Assembly (NCBI RefSeq): GCF_029962835.1
Contig: NC_080587.1
Location: forward strand, 54,341,528 to 54,405,527
Source: Magnolia sinica
Taxonomy: Eukaryota > Streptophyta > Magnoliopsida > Magnoliales > Magnoliaceae
Direction of reading: 5' to 3'
DNA: 64,000 nt
Shown here: positions 10,116-22,056 of the stretch, piece by piece
Layout of the letters: each line of letters begins with the position of its first letter
How positions within the stretch are numbered: the first letter of the stretch is position 1
Translations under genes and position numbers: made by a program
The notes under the pieces: model-generated
What the model was told of the DNA's origin: nothing
The model's input: only the letters and a program-made list of their open reading frames with translations
Database searches by the model: none

Positions 10116-10163
10116 ATCACATGGAGAGAGGAACAATCTATCACATGGAGAGACGAATAATCT
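10116..10163. repeat. 24-bp tandem duplication at the LINE target
   Basis: atcacatggagagaggaacaatct is followed directly by a copy with two changes. The first unit overlaps the right target duplication of the LINE, so the LINE landed at the edge of this repeat. Confidence 0.8.
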
Positions 10164-10529
10164 GCTTACACCTAACCAGGAATGGTCCAATGAATGCTGT
10201 ACCCTATTTCTTGCTATTCTTGAAAGAGCAATTAGGAGGACGGCATGTAGCATCACTAGAGAAGTACAAGATGTACATGTGGCATTGCAGGAGAAATACA
10301 AGGTATATAGAGAGATCTTAAAGATACTTGCAGTATTTTTTACTGAATTATAGTGTAATTTTACATGTCATTGGATGGTTGATGAAGTGATACAATTGAG
10401 TTATCCAAAATTTTAACAAGTGAAGAGAGAAATGTAGTCGAACATTTTAAGATACAAGAGGTGATCGAGAAACACAAAACTTGATCGACAAAAGAGGAAT
10501 AATCACAAAAAGGAAATGTAACAAGAGAA
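10164..10529. other. Intergenic stretch without recognised gene
   Basis: Overlapping plus-strand frames of 66 and 96 codons (10063-10353) have no recognised domain. This is the sequence that adjoined the MYB upstream region before the LINE insertion. Confidence 0.4.
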
Positions 10530-10660
10530 GAATCTAGAGAGAAGTCCTTCGACTACTGTGACTAATAGAGCAATGAAAGAAGCATTTGCTAGATTAAATT
10601 GCACAAAAGGAATCTATAAATAGCCAAAGGATTAGCAGGAATAGAAGTCTCGCACCAATC
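10530..10660. mobile_element. Short LTR fragment of the palindrome-U3 family
   Basis: tctataaatagccaaaggatt at 10612 matches the block around the TATA region of LTR copies A, B and E. The rest is not alignable by eye. Confidence 0.35.
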
Positions 10661-11330
10661 AAACCAAACAAATTTTATATCGAGGTTATCTTGTGAGTGA
10701 ACCTATTCGGTAGGGATCTAAGTATTTTCTTATACATATGCCTTTCTGAAATCCTATCTCTTAAACCCAACATGGAGTTACAAATATCATTTAACTTTAA
10801 ATAAAACTTCATAAAGTATTCAGAGTCATCTATTCTAATATTTTCAAATTTGTTCATTAAGAGTTGAAGCTTCGATCTTTTTACTGTGCTAGTTCCCTCG
10901 TGGGAGACTACCAATATGTTAGATGCTTCCTTCCTCATTTCACATATGCATATGCATTTAAATTCATCAGGGGAAACTGAATAGTAAATATCATTAAGAG
11001 TTTTGTCATCATAGGTATACCGTGCACTCTCATTGGCACACTATTTGGGTTTATTTTTGAAAGTGTCAGTGGTCCTACCATTAACCACAACTTGTTCCAT
11101 GGGCATTATCTATTCTTGTTCAACAATAGCCCAAACTATAGGGTCAATGAATCTAATAGAGACCATCATTTGAGCCTTCTAATAGGCGTAGTCAGGCCTA
11201 TCAAAATATGGAAGTCGTGTGATGGCATATCCCTCTTGGGTAAACATCAATCTTATGCCCATTTGATCAACTCAAGGCGATTAAGCCTTTCAAGCACTAC
11301 TCACTTTGATATTAATTAAAATTACATGGA
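10661..11330 (-). pseudogene. Copia (SIRE-like) gag remnant
   Basis: Minus-strand reading gives an N-terminal gag pattern (GYAITRLPYFDRPDYAY, then WAIVEQE) near 11270-11100. Next is the central segment at 10938-10675 with SHEGTSTVKRSKLQLL, the FMKFYLKLNDICN motif and KKILRSLPNRF. The same segment occurs in the gag at 42531-43430 (THEGTSTVKRFKL), so the two elements are related. Several stops and frameshifts are present; no zinc knuckle, protease or RT follows. Confidence 0.72.
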
Positions 11331-11571
11331 ATAAGATACAACGACTACGTGTGGAAGCTTAACGAAGCTAATAAATGATGGCAATGTCCTATAGAGGGTG
11401 ATTAGGACCAAATAAAAATTATGCCTTAAAGACACAATTATCTACTTAAACTAATAGGGAATTTAAACTTAACAATGAAATAAACTATAAGGCTTTCAAG
11501 CCATTAGAGGGTCCAATCACATAGACTACAAAGGATATGGCAATTAAGCAAATAATTTATAAATATGATAG
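11324..11571 (-). mobile_element. 5' LTR end piece belonging to the gag remnant
   Basis: Aligns by eye with 55440-55690 (cgtggaagcttaacgaagcta / ggtccaatcacatagactacaaa). Beside it, towards gag, a degenerate AATATCAAAGTGAG resembles the initiator-Met primer binding site TGGTATCAGAGC. It is cut at 11572 by the start of LTR copy B. Confidence 0.5.
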
Positions 11572-12621
11572 TGAAATATGAGCTATCGATGTCCTCGCGG
11601 GTGGGGGGGGAGTGAATAGGAAAATACCAAATTCTTAGAGATAATCAAAAGTAAATAAACAAATAATCTCAATCGCCAACAGTATTGAAACCTTGATTCC
11701 AAATAATTCAGGACAACCTTCACTTAGAATTTTAGTCAGAACAATCTTATTTCATGGCGTCTTTGAAATCCAACTTTCAAACTAGCAAGAGACAATAAAA
11801 TAAATATAACATTCACTTTGAAGAATGAAATAAACAATCACCACATAGGCACAAGGAGTCATATTGGTTCAGTGCATAAAACCACACCTATTTCACTCCC
11901 AAAACTACCACCCTTGTAATTTTGGCTTTCACTATACCAAGGTTTTTACAGGTTCACCTTAATAATCTCTTACAGTTCTTGTGATTTTCCCGGGCTATCA
12001 CAACAAAACCCCTTTGTGATTTTTATGGGCTATCACAAATCAACCCCTTTTGTGATTTTCACGAAATATCCAAATGAGATTTCTGGGCTATCACGAAAAA
12101 ACCCAAATAGAGAATATAATTGTCAATTGTACATATCTTCAAATGAGGATTTGAAGATGTGGTCAAATATTGAAGTAGTGATCTTCTGTCTTCAGTGTAG
12201 AGGAGGTAGTATGTGCTTAACCAGAAAGAAATAGGGATCTAATGTATTTCAATGAATATAAACCCTAATGTTATAGATTCAATTCTTTGTTTCTCAAGTA
12301 GAGTATAGACTACTCATTAATTTGCAAGATCAACTTGAGAAAGGGAATTGAATAAGCTAGATAAAAATTATAATTACCGTATAAATAGCTTAATGAGGAC
12401 CTAATCTGCTCTCTTACTTGCAAAAGGTTTTTGAGTGAATTTTATTATAGAATAGAATGAAAGAATGTCCCTATTTATAGCTAAAGGATTTGGAAATTTG
12501 GTCAGCCTAACATTAAGTTCAGCTAGCCGGATTCCATCAAATCCATTCCAACGACCATTGGATTGTGCATGATAAGATTTATCCAAAATTCGGTTGGCTA
12601 AATCCCAACTTTGACTGGCCT
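11572..12621 (-). mobile_element. Copia-type LTR, palindrome-U3 family (copy B, truncated)
   Basis: The low-coordinate end TGAAATATGAGCTATCGATG equals the sense-strand 3' terminus of copy E (TGAAAAAACGGGCTATCGATG), followed by the shared ggtgggggg...gtgaatagg block. The minus-strand TATA is at about 12468-12478 (ctatttatag). Only the first motifs of the palindrome array survive (gttcagctagccgg near 12518) before the LTR is cut at about 12621, where Athila-like protease sequence begins. Confidence 0.7.
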
Positions 12622-13959
12622 TATTCCCTCAAAAATCCAAGAATCTTTTGGTGGAAAATACCTTCACATGCCAAATTTCTAAAAGACTTATGTACGACCA
12701 AAAGACAGCAAAATATTCAAAAGAAAATCTTCTTGACAGAAAAAGTGAGTGTCATCCTAAAGCAAGATGTGCCACAAAAGTACGAGAATCCCGGTAACCC
12801 AACCATCACTTGTATAATTGAAAATTACCAGAATGAGCACGCAATTCTTAACTTAGGAGCAATCATAAATTTGATCCCATATTCGGTCAACAAACAACTG
12901 GGTCTAGGTGAATTAAAACCCACCCGAACCACATTACAACTTGCTGATCGCTCAGTTCATGTACCAAGAGGGATAATTGAGGGTGTGTTGGTCCAAGTTG
13001 ACAAATTCTACTACCCAGTAGATTTTATCATTCTGGATACTCAACCCATCATGGACATGAGCACTTAAATTCCCGTCATTCTTGGTCGCCCATTCCTTGC
13101 CACATCAAATGCAATCATTAATTGTAGGAATTGAGTCATGAGTTTGTCTTTTGAAAATATGACATTGGAGTCAAATATCTTTTTCAATATGAAAAAATAG
13201 TCAAAGAAAGATGATGATTCCCACAATATTAACTTGATTGATTCTTTCGTGGAAGTTAAAACACTTCTGACCTTATCCTCTGACTCTCTAGAGACGTGTT
13301 TGGCGCACTCTCATGAGTTAGATGATGATATGAATAGGGAGATGGGAACCATGCTTGATACTGTGCCGGTACTTAAACTTAATTGGTGGAGGCCACAATT
13401 TGAAAAATTACCCCAGACTGATGTAGTGCCTCTACTGTCTAACCTCAAGGCACCAAAGCTTGACCTAAAACCTTTGCCCTCTGAATTGAAATATGTCTAT
13501 TTAGGTCAAGGTGAGACATACCTAGTGGTGATTTCTTCTCACCTTGAGCAAGAATAAGAGAGTATGCTTATCTCTACTCTCATTGAGCACAAGGGAGCCC
13601 TTGGATGGTCGATTGTAGACCTCAAGGGAATAAACCCTTTGATTTGTACTCAGCACATTTATCTACAGGATAATATGAAGACCTCTTGGCAACCACAATG
13701 TAGAATAAATCCAAACATGAAGGAAGTGGTTGAAGCTGAGGTACTTAAACTATTAGATGTCGGTATCATATACCCAATATCCAATAGTCAATGAGTGAGT
13801 CCAACTCAGTTGGTTCCTAAAAAGTCCCACCATCGTTGCCAATGCCAACTAGAGTTACTACTGGTTGGAGAATGTGCATTGACTACAGGAAGTTGAATAC
13901 AATCACAAGGAAGGACCACTTTCCTTTGCCATTCACTGATCAAATCTTGGAAAGGCTAG
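12622..13959 (+). pseudogene. Athila-like Ty3/Gypsy pol, protease to early RT (element 1, left part)
   Basis: Reads FLKDLCTTKRQQ, then the aspartic protease region NLGAIINLIPYSVNKQLG (the usual catalytic Asp is replaced: LNLGA where the family has CDLGA), followed by TLQLADRSVHVPRG and LGRPFLAT. Next comes the linker to RT ending with DYRKLN-like sequence and DHFPLPF at about 13900-13930. Stops occur at about 13066, 13130, 13198 and 13556. The frame resumes at 18767 after a LINE insertion. Confidence 0.82.
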
Positions 13960-15100
13960 CTTTTTAAAAAAAAAGAAAGGTTGACATATTCCACTGGAAT
14001 TCATTGAAGAAACAAGATTTACAGCTCTTCAGGCGGGTTAGACAAAAAGAATATGACCTCACCTATCATATACCAAGGAAAATGCTACACAAGGATCTTA
14101 GCTAACAAAAAGCTACACATATGCCTTTAATAACAAAATTGTAAAAAAACCTCCTCTAAGCCCATTACTCCCTCCTAGCTGATACCCTCAAAGCTCCTAG
14201 ACCTACCTTGTCCAGAAATATGCAACCTCTGACCTTGGTCGGGAGGTCTTGAAGGCAAGACACTCTAATAGAGGAGTTATGCTCACTGCCTAGCCCCACC
14301 ATCGCATCTGCCGCCGCATTACTGTAACTTCCCAAAAAAATCCGTACGAAGACCCGAGTACCACCTCAGACAGAACTTCCCGAAGACCACATCCTATCAG
14401 ATACATTAAACAGGATTTAGTTAAGTACTAAATAATCTATGGATGAAGCTTGGGCCACCATTTTTATATTTGAGAAGGCCTAAAACCATGAGTACCACTG
14501 ACTCAATGCCATCTAAAGACCTAGGAGAAATCCCAAGGGCCTGTTGCTCTCGGGAGTACATTGAAACTCAGTATCGGACCTAGACCGTACGTCGAGGGTC
14601 CGATGATTACGAAACTATAGGAAGATGTCCGTCCTACTGGGCTTGACAACCATCGTGGGAATCAAGCCCAGATGGTGTCCAGAAATGTCCAACCTGAACC
14701 CTGACTGAAGTGCATGAGAAACGCCAATATCTTTAGAAAATGAACTGAAACTTTAAGTGAATTGGGCTGTTCGCTCTCACGCAAAGTTGAGGATTTCGGA
14801 CCGTCAGTTTCTTACTAAAATTCACCCGTGGGAAAAGGAAACTTCCCTGCACATATCCATATAACTGTGGCCTCGATTGAGTACGTACGACCGTTGATCT
14901 GACATACGCTCTCCATGGTCGATCGGCTTATCCGATCGCACCGAAATCGTGACCTAGCATGGATCCAGTGCCAGGGAGTGTACCCTGTGACATAGATGAG
15001 CCGTGGGCCTCCCTATGAGCCCTGTTCGTCAGAAACAGCTGCCCAAAGGGTATAAACTATGTATAAAGTGACCTTGGGGCCATTTGCATCACTTCTGGGC

Positions 15101-15110
15101 TTATAAATAG
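15101..15110 (+). promoter_or_regulatory. TATA box of the 3.1-kb LTR
   Basis: TTATAAATAG lies 778 bp into the LTR, followed after about 30 bp by a CT-rich initiator-like stretch, as expected for the U3/R boundary. Confidence 0.65.
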
Positions 15111-16283
15111 CCATTATTTCTCTCCCTCACTCCCATATACGAATTTTACAAAAACCCTAAGGGAGAGAGAGGAGAAAAGAGGAAAGAGAGAAGAGAGATT
15201 TTAGAAGATCGCTGCAGGAATCCTCTCTCACGAATCCATGCACTAAATCGCCGCCCCGTTGCGCTACCCAACCTCTTTTGGTTACAATTTTGGGTAAGAA
15301 ATCCTAACCCTAATATTGTTGTAGATATCTAGGATAGTTGTTCATCAACCTAGCTAACCAGTTTCATAATTTAGGTGCCCAACGTTCCGTTTTGGAAACG
15401 TGGAGTTTGGACCAAGTTCGAGTCGAGTATTCTGACGAAAGGTGGGAACTATAAACGCTTAGGTTGCGGTTTATCAATGCTCTCATGTCAGCTAATGATT
15501 TATATCTGACTTAATTTCTACCGTATTATCTTAAATACATTGATTTCTGTATGATATACACCTATGAACTGCAATGAGGAAAAGATGCATCCCATGTGTT
15601 TGTTGAAATGTTTGAATGAGCATTTGAAAATAATTTATGCTTGTCATGATTAACTGATATAGGATTCATCATTGTCATATGCATGTTGATCTCTTTGTAT
15701 GAGGAATTGATAAAACATATGTTGTAACTAACTTAGTCTATGTGTTTAATGAATTGTCTAAATGAGAAATTGTTGATGATTTGTATTTACTACCAGTATT
15801 AAGATAGGACTCTTTATTACCTTGTGCATATGTATAAATTCCTTTATGTAATCATATTTTCCTCTATATAATTAATTGATAAAATGCAAGTAACATGATC
15901 GATATGTTCGATGAAATGCCCAAATGAGGAGTCCACTTGGATTGTTTGTTAAATGCTTAGATGAATATTACACGTGTTTGTTAACTGCATATGAGTAGGA
16001 TTGGGGCTACAACGTAGCCTAGGCAATTGGTAACAGTCCTTGTTCGGGTGGCCGAATTAGTCTCGCCACATTGGGTAAACTCAATGAATCCAGGTCGCAC
16101 GACGATTATCGACAATGGTTAGGCCATGAGGAGTGCTTATGCGCTCCATGTCGATTACATCAACGTGTGCCCGTACCGAGCTTGCCTAACGAACCGATTG
16201 ACCTATTGTGTGTTTACCTTATATGGACGCGACTACCTCACCAATGTAAAGACCCACGTTAACCATGGTACCATAATCCGCTA

Positions 16284-16472
16284 AGACTTATGGGCCGGGC
16301 ATGGTGGTATGGGACACCGTGTTCGTGCTGTCGGCCTACGCTGGGGTGACAAGCCTCCCCGTAGTAACCAATGAGAAACTAAAACTCGTGAGCCGAGTAT
16401 GGTAGTATGGGACACCGTGTTCGTGCTGTCGGCCTATGTTGGGGTGACAAGCCTCCCTGTAGTGACCGTGAG
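16284..16472 (+). repeat. ~100-bp tandem duplication inside the solo LTR
   Basis: Two copies of a block with tggtatgggacaccgtgttc, gctgtcggccta and gacaagcctccc, separated by a short linker. A single diverged copy of the same block is in the other solo LTR at about 28517-28600. Confidence 0.8.
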
Positions 16473-18766
16473 TATAAATTCTTGTAACTTGTCTATTTTA
16501 TGTGTTTAATTAGAAGTGACGACCCTACAACTTGCCTATCATATGTGTTTAACTAAGAGTGACGAACCAAGATGGATCTTTCGATTCGGGTCAATGATAT
16601 AAAGGGAGGTACCCTAGCTTCCCAAACTTGCTATATGAATGAGCTTAATTAATTACTTGGCTAATACGACCATACATCACACTGCATTAGTTAGGATGTG
16701 CTTAAAAGGCGTTGGAGTTGCACCGTTTTAAGGCAGTATTGTCATATACGAAACAGGTGGTCGAAGCCGCTTGTGAGGGCATACATCATTACTTGCACCC
16801 CATTCCTGCATTAATAAGAGTAGTTAAGAAGTGATTGTTATGTTTGTTTTATCATTACTACTTTGATTGACTTGATAACATGTGTAACTTTTACCTTATA
16901 GAACCACCGAGTTAATCACTCACTCTCACTCTGGGACGGTGTTTTAAAACACCAACTAGACTCTGATATAGATGCAAGTACAGACAACACCTATGCAATG
17001 GAGCAGGACTTCTTGGATGAGGAGGAGGAATTCTCCTACTTCCAACTCTCTAGTGGATCGATGTAGACCACATGTCGTGACACAAGGACCACTGGGCATC
17101 AGGGCTTAGTTGGACATATTTATGCTACCACTTTTTTTATACATTTTGAAACAATACATGTATATATTGAACCCAGTTACGTACTCATACTCTGGAGGAA
17201 ATTTGTGAAACACCTACATACTTAAATAGATATGTTTTAGACTTCCGCTCTTACTTAACTTAATTAAATCCGGAGTATGATGTGTTGTTTAGTATAATCC
17301 CACGCATGCTTAACTCATTAACATGGAAGAAATATGAATATTATCATCCATATTGCATAAGTGATGTTCTGAATCTCAGGAGTAGAGCTTTGCTCAACCC
17401 TCGAAATTCAGGGCGTTACAATTACCTTCCCTAAAGATGTGAATGAACTAAAACTGCCCCCTGCTTCTAATAATCCCACTTCCAACTAGGTGTGGCAGAC
17501 CCCAGCAATAGCCTAACTGCAAGGAGGATGTCCGATTCCACCACCACCTTATGGAACCCACTATTCAGATAGAAATCCATCCCATCATGAATGGCCCTCA
17601 ACTCAGCATTCTTATTGGAACCCACCCCATAACGGGACGAGAAAGCAAACAAGAACTCACCTCTATCTCCCCTGCAAATCCCTCTCTCACCTGGCTACTC
17701 TGGATTCCCTAAGGTAGAGCAGTCCATGTTGATTTTCACCCAACCAGATGGGGGCTTTTGCCATCTCACCACCAGGGGAAAGAAGACGGACGCCTACTTC
17801 TTATGGCTGTGTGAGTGTTGTCCTGCTCTCTGCTCTAGTAGCCTGCACGGTGCAAGGAAGAACTAACTTGGGGAGTAGCTCTAGCTCTTGCGTCGCTACC
17901 AACAGCGGGGGGATGGCCAGGACAGGAACGAGTTGCTGTCGGGCCGTCTACAGTGTTACAACCTTTTAAGGTGGTGAACCACCATTTCACCTTCGCGATA
18001 ACTGCTAGGATGGACAGCAGCATCCCATCAAAAATAGCTACATTACGGCACTTTCAAATCACCCAGAAAATAACACTCGGCAGGACCTTGTGGGCCACCT
18101 GGTTGGCTGATCGAAGGGTCACAGATCCCCACCATTGAGCCAGTCTACTACTGATAGACTAGGCTTCCACCAGATGGATGTCAAACATATTACTGACAAG
18201 AGACCACAGGGCCCTAGCAATGGAGTTATTCAGGAATAAATGAGGGTTGTTTTCAGTCGCATGGCCCTGTTGAGAACCACAATACAACACACACATTTTG
18301 AAGCTAGAGGGATGTCATGCGCTTGGACTGCCTCGTCAACAGCGATCGCTCCCATGAGAATACACCAGGAGAGAAGGGAGAGCCTGGGGGGAAGATTCTC
18401 ATGCCAAACCCATTGCGCCTAGCTCCTATGAGGAAGGGACACTCTACATTTATCCTAGGCCGAGGAGACGAAGAATTCACCTGAAGACGAAAATGGCCAC
18501 AACGGGGAATCTGGCCCCTCAGAAGTGCAGAACCCGTGCTGAAAGATATGATCAATAACTGGTTGTGGCAGGAAATTAAAACCTACTGACGGCGGGAGGG
18601 GGCCTTCCTTGCCTAACACCTAAGAGGTTTTCATAGCTAGTAAAGGAGTTAGAATTACAGCGAAGGCTAACCTGTGAAGAGGGCCAAGCCCCAACCAGTT
18701 AGAGAGCCAAAACTTGTAGTTCCCCTCACTCAGTTTCCACTGAACCAGATCGTCGGCTGTTGCAAG

Positions 18767-19345
18767 CAAATTTTGGAAAGGCTAGTTGGCCACTCATACT
18801 ATTGCTTCCTTGACGGGTATTCGGGCTACAACCAGATAAAGATAGCCCTTGAAGATAAGGAAAAGACCACATTCATATGTCTGTTTAGCACCTTTGCTTA
18901 CCGAAGGATGCTATTCATACTATGTAATGCCCCCGTCACTTTTCAGCGATGCATGATAAGTATTTTTTCTAACATGGTGGGACAATATTTAGAGGTCTTT
19001 ATGGATGACTTCTCTTTCTTTAGTTCATCCTTCAACGATTGTCTGGATAATCTTAAATGTGTGCTGAAGCGATGTGAGGACAAGAATTTGGTACTAAATT
19101 GGGAGAAGTGTCATTTCATGATTCATAAGGGAATTGTCCTTGGACATATCATCTCGTCCAAGGGAATTGAGGTAGATAAGGCTAAGATTGATCTTATCTC
19201 TAACTTACCTTAACCCAAGAACATACGAGCTGTGCAATCCTTCTTAGGGCATGCTAGTTTTTACAGGAGATTCATAAAGAGCTTTAGTCGCCTCTCTCGT
19301 CCTCTATGTAATCTACTGCAAAAGGATGCACCATATGAGCGGACT
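18767..19345 (+). pseudogene. Athila-like Ty3/Gypsy reverse transcriptase (element 1, right part)
   Basis: Continues the frame broken at 13959: QILERLVGHSYYCFLDGYSG, FAYRRMLFILCNAP, the active site as VFMDDFS (family YMDD/FMDD), then VLGHIISSKGIEVDKAKID. After a stop at about 19211 it reads the RT-RNase H linker SFLGHASFYRRFIK up to about 19345, where a long-TIR repeat takes over. RNase H and integrase are absent. Confidence 0.85.
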
Positions 19346-19700
19346 GAGCAAAGCTCAAGTGTGACGTACTAAAGAAAAATGTGGATAGGGAAATTCCTAC
19401 TGTTAAAATGTACCTAGGTTCGACAGTGATGTTTACATGCCATCTATACCGTTAGTAATGTTATTCCTACTAGGATGAACGGAAAACACAAATATTAGCA
19501 TGATTCAAAACTTTTGTAGCCCATGATTATTTCAACTTTGGACGCTCAATTATCATATTTTCGGCCCACTTGAGCATTTGATATGGTTCATTTTTGGCAT
19601 CATGTCCTAAAATAAACTCACAAAATAGATGGACGAGGAGGATTTCTCAACAAACATCAAAGTGGGCCCCACCTGGGTTCCCAGCGCAGGAACTTCCTGC
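19346..19700. mobile_element. Long-TIR GGGCC repeat, copy 5 (left end lost)
   Basis: Begins inside the repeat (ctcaagtgtgacgta) directly against Athila-like RT and keeps the right end (atagatggacgaggaggatt, caaagtgggccccacc). Confidence 0.5.
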
Positions 19701-19819
19701 AAAAGGCTTTCATAGGAAATCCACGTCCAGCCATGATGGGTTAGATGCCATGCAAACAAAAGTTGATTGCATCCTGCCTCGTCTGGATGGAATCGATCCA
19801 GTCAGGTGCTCTGTGCAGC

Positions 19820-20220
19820 CCACCATGATATATGGGTTTTATCCATGCCGTTCATCCAATTTTTTAGATACTTTTAATTTAGATTCCCAAAAATTAAAAA
19901 GCTCCAAATCTCTAGTAAATCATACAGTGGAGATTGAACGATCATCATTAAAAAATTCTTAAGGGCTACATAAGTTTTGGATCAACCAGACATTTGTGCT
20001 TTCCCGTAGTACAGGTTTATGTGACCTTATGAGCAAATTGGACGAAAAATAAACATCAAGGTGGGCCTTAGGAAGGTTTCAATGTTGGCCATCATTACCA
20101 CCACTACTTCCTGTGGTATGGTCCACTTGAGCCTTTTATCTGCTTTATTTTTGGGGGCAAAGCCTACACTTATCTAGAAAAATAGATGAACAGTGTGGAT
20201 AAAACCCATACAACACGGTG
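19820..20220. mobile_element. Long-TIR GGGCC repeat, copy 6
   Basis: Left end cccaccatgatatatgggttttatccat and right end gatgaacagtgtggataaaaccca are inverted copies. Interior landmarks are retained (gaaggtttcaatgttggcc, ggtccacttgagcc). Confidence 0.6.
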
Positions 20221-20344
20221 AGGCCTACAGAGCCCCTGACACCATACGAACACGGTTAGATTATGTAATTGCGTGTGAGTGGCATGTGACTTGCTTTGAG
20301 ATGCAGTGTCGATCCCATCGGAGTGGATTAGCTACTACACTGCC

Positions 20345-20795
20345 CTTACCATGTGGGCCTCACCATGATGTATGTGTTGTATCCACACCGTCCGTCCATT
20401 TGTAGAGATCATTTTATGGCATGAACCAAAGAATGAATCAGATCAAAAGCTTGAGTGGACCCCATCACAAAAAATAATGGAGAGAGTGACGCTCACCATT
20501 AAAAATATTTAAGGGCCATAAAAGTTTTTGATCAAGCTGATACTAGTGTTTTCCCTTCTTTAATGTCTATGTTAACTTATGAACAGGTTGGATCTTAAAT
20601 AAACAATACAACGGACCTTAGGAAGGTTTCAACGGTGGCCGTCTCTCTCCCTATTGTTTTTTGTGGTGGGGTCCACTCCAGCTTTCGATCTACTCATTCT
20701 TTTTCTCATTAGCTAAAATGATCTCTAAAAATGGATGCATGGTGTGGATACAACAAATACTTCAAGGTGGACCCACAGAACTTGGTGACATCACT
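20345..20795. mobile_element. Long-TIR GGGCC repeat, copy 7 (best preserved)
   Basis: The left terminus (about 20355-20420: tgtgttgtatccacaccgtc, tttgtagagatcatttt) and the right terminus (about 20718-20785: aaatgatctctaaaa, atggtgtggatacaac) pair as an inverted repeat of about 60 bp. Full set of interior landmarks. It is the best type copy for the family. Confidence 0.65.
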
Positions 20796-21650
20796 TCAAG
20801 TCTCACTACTCAACTTGGCAGTAGCTAATCTGCATTGTTTTACGTGAGTGTTGGAGAGTGTCATTTTTTATGAAGACTCTCTCTCAATGTAGCTGAATCC
20901 CATCCGTTCTCCTCATCTCATGGCTTATATGAAGGCTCGCCTGCGCAGCTACACACGTGCAAACTTTTGCACACGTGTCATGGGCGTCTAATTCGAATGG
21001 TCCATGTGATGCAGAATCCCATGAAACCCCAAGGGACAAATTTCCACCCTGATCTAAAATTCTAATTGGCCATAGAAAAGAGAAATGCAAATCAAGGGAG
21101 GAAACCATTTTCATCTTTCATGGCCCACCAAAGTTTTGGATCAAAGTAAAAATTGGGCCCGGTGGGTTTCATGAGGTGCTGCTTCACGTGAACCATTCAG
21201 ATTTTGGAGTCACATCACGTATGATGAGTTCTCAAAAAATTTCACACAAGTTCCATGCAAATTGGTGCTCAACTGAGCATTCGGCTGTATATATATATAT
21301 ATATATATATATATTCTCATCTTCTTGTAAGGTTTTTAATAAATTTTCAATTACTCTCAAAAGAAAAGAAAAAAAAATGACTCTTAGATTTTCTCTGCAA
21401 TGAGAATGTTGAATTAGGCCACAAAGATTGAAGGGAACAAGTTTTGGTTTTCCATAAATGGGATGCCATCACCAAGGTGAGAGCATTGTTCTTTAATCAT
21501 AAGTTAAAAAAGTAAATAAATAAATAAATAAAACCACTTCAATTAGTATTGTAGACTATGGTAGGCCTTTAATTCAACCCTACTCCAAGAAATGCGAATC
21601 CCTATATTGAATACTCTTATCACTCCAGTCTATCTAGAAAATCATAGATA
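20796..21650. other. Intergenic stretch with a (TA)n run
   Basis: No gene recognised. A (TA)n microsatellite lies at about 21287-21313. Fragments of GGGCC-type repeats (tggcccaccaaagttttggatc at 21121) indicate decayed transposons. Confidence 0.5.
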
Positions 21651-21935
21651 ACATGGTGCTTAACATTGACGTAAGGATGAACGTGATGAGGTCGATCATC
21701 GTCTTCCTCGAGGGTATAACTAATCTGAATCACGGAGCTTCCTTGGACTCCTCACAGAGATTCCTTAAATCTACAAGAGAAAATAGAGTATTTGTTGGAT
21801 GAATGAAATTACAAACATTCTTCACAAATGCAAAAATTAAACATTCACCACAACACTAAGAGTTATAGGGTTCGATGTGTTCAACAACTATTCTCAAACA
21901 GCCACACCTACTCCACTCCCAAAACAAGAAAAGAA

Positions 21936-22056
21936 GATATTCAAAGCTATCACAACATCTATTGTAATTTTAGTCACAATAAATCATAGAAAACTGAAAA
22001 TATTCCTTAAATTCAAACTAGAAATTACAATAGATGTTGTGATAGATTTGAATATC
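21936..22056. repeat. Near-perfect 35-bp hairpin with 51-nt loop
   Basis: Arms 21936-21970 and 22022-22056 are reverse complements with a single mismatch (ttcaaagctat versus ttcaaatctat). The other LTR copies lack the second arm, so the fold is private to this copy. Confidence 0.9.

Larger units (their letters stand above)
14323..17420 (+). mobile_element. 3.1-kb solo LTR with ATTAC target duplication
   Basis: Begins TGTAACTTCCC, ends GGGCGTTACA, and is flanked by ATTAC at 14318-14322 and 17421-17425. TGTAAC...GTTACA termini with a 5-bp duplication identify a plant LTR. A TATA box (ttataaatag, 15101-15110) is followed by a pyrimidine- then purine-rich leader (aaaccctaagggagagag). There is no gag or pol, so it is a solo LTR left by LTR-LTR recombination, or a large non-coding element. 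It splits the LINE RNase H frame. By its termini it is probably Ty3/Gypsy; lineage is not assigned. Confidence 0.85.
13960..18766 (-). mobile_element. 5'-truncated LINE nested in Athila-like element 1
   Basis: Flanked by a 19-bp target duplication with one mismatch (caaatcttggaaaggctag at 13941-13959, caaattttggaaaggctag at 18767-18785). The minus strand reads zinc-binding RT domain (about 18740-18240; PPRLSLLSW, then IPLASKCVCC), RNase H (about 17740-17460; NAELRAIHDGM, ESD) and, across a nested solo LTR, the RNase H tail (YSNAAADAMV, about 14335-14280). It ends in a T-run and A tail at 13961-13977. LINE sequence itself totals about 1.7 kb. Confidence 0.85.
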
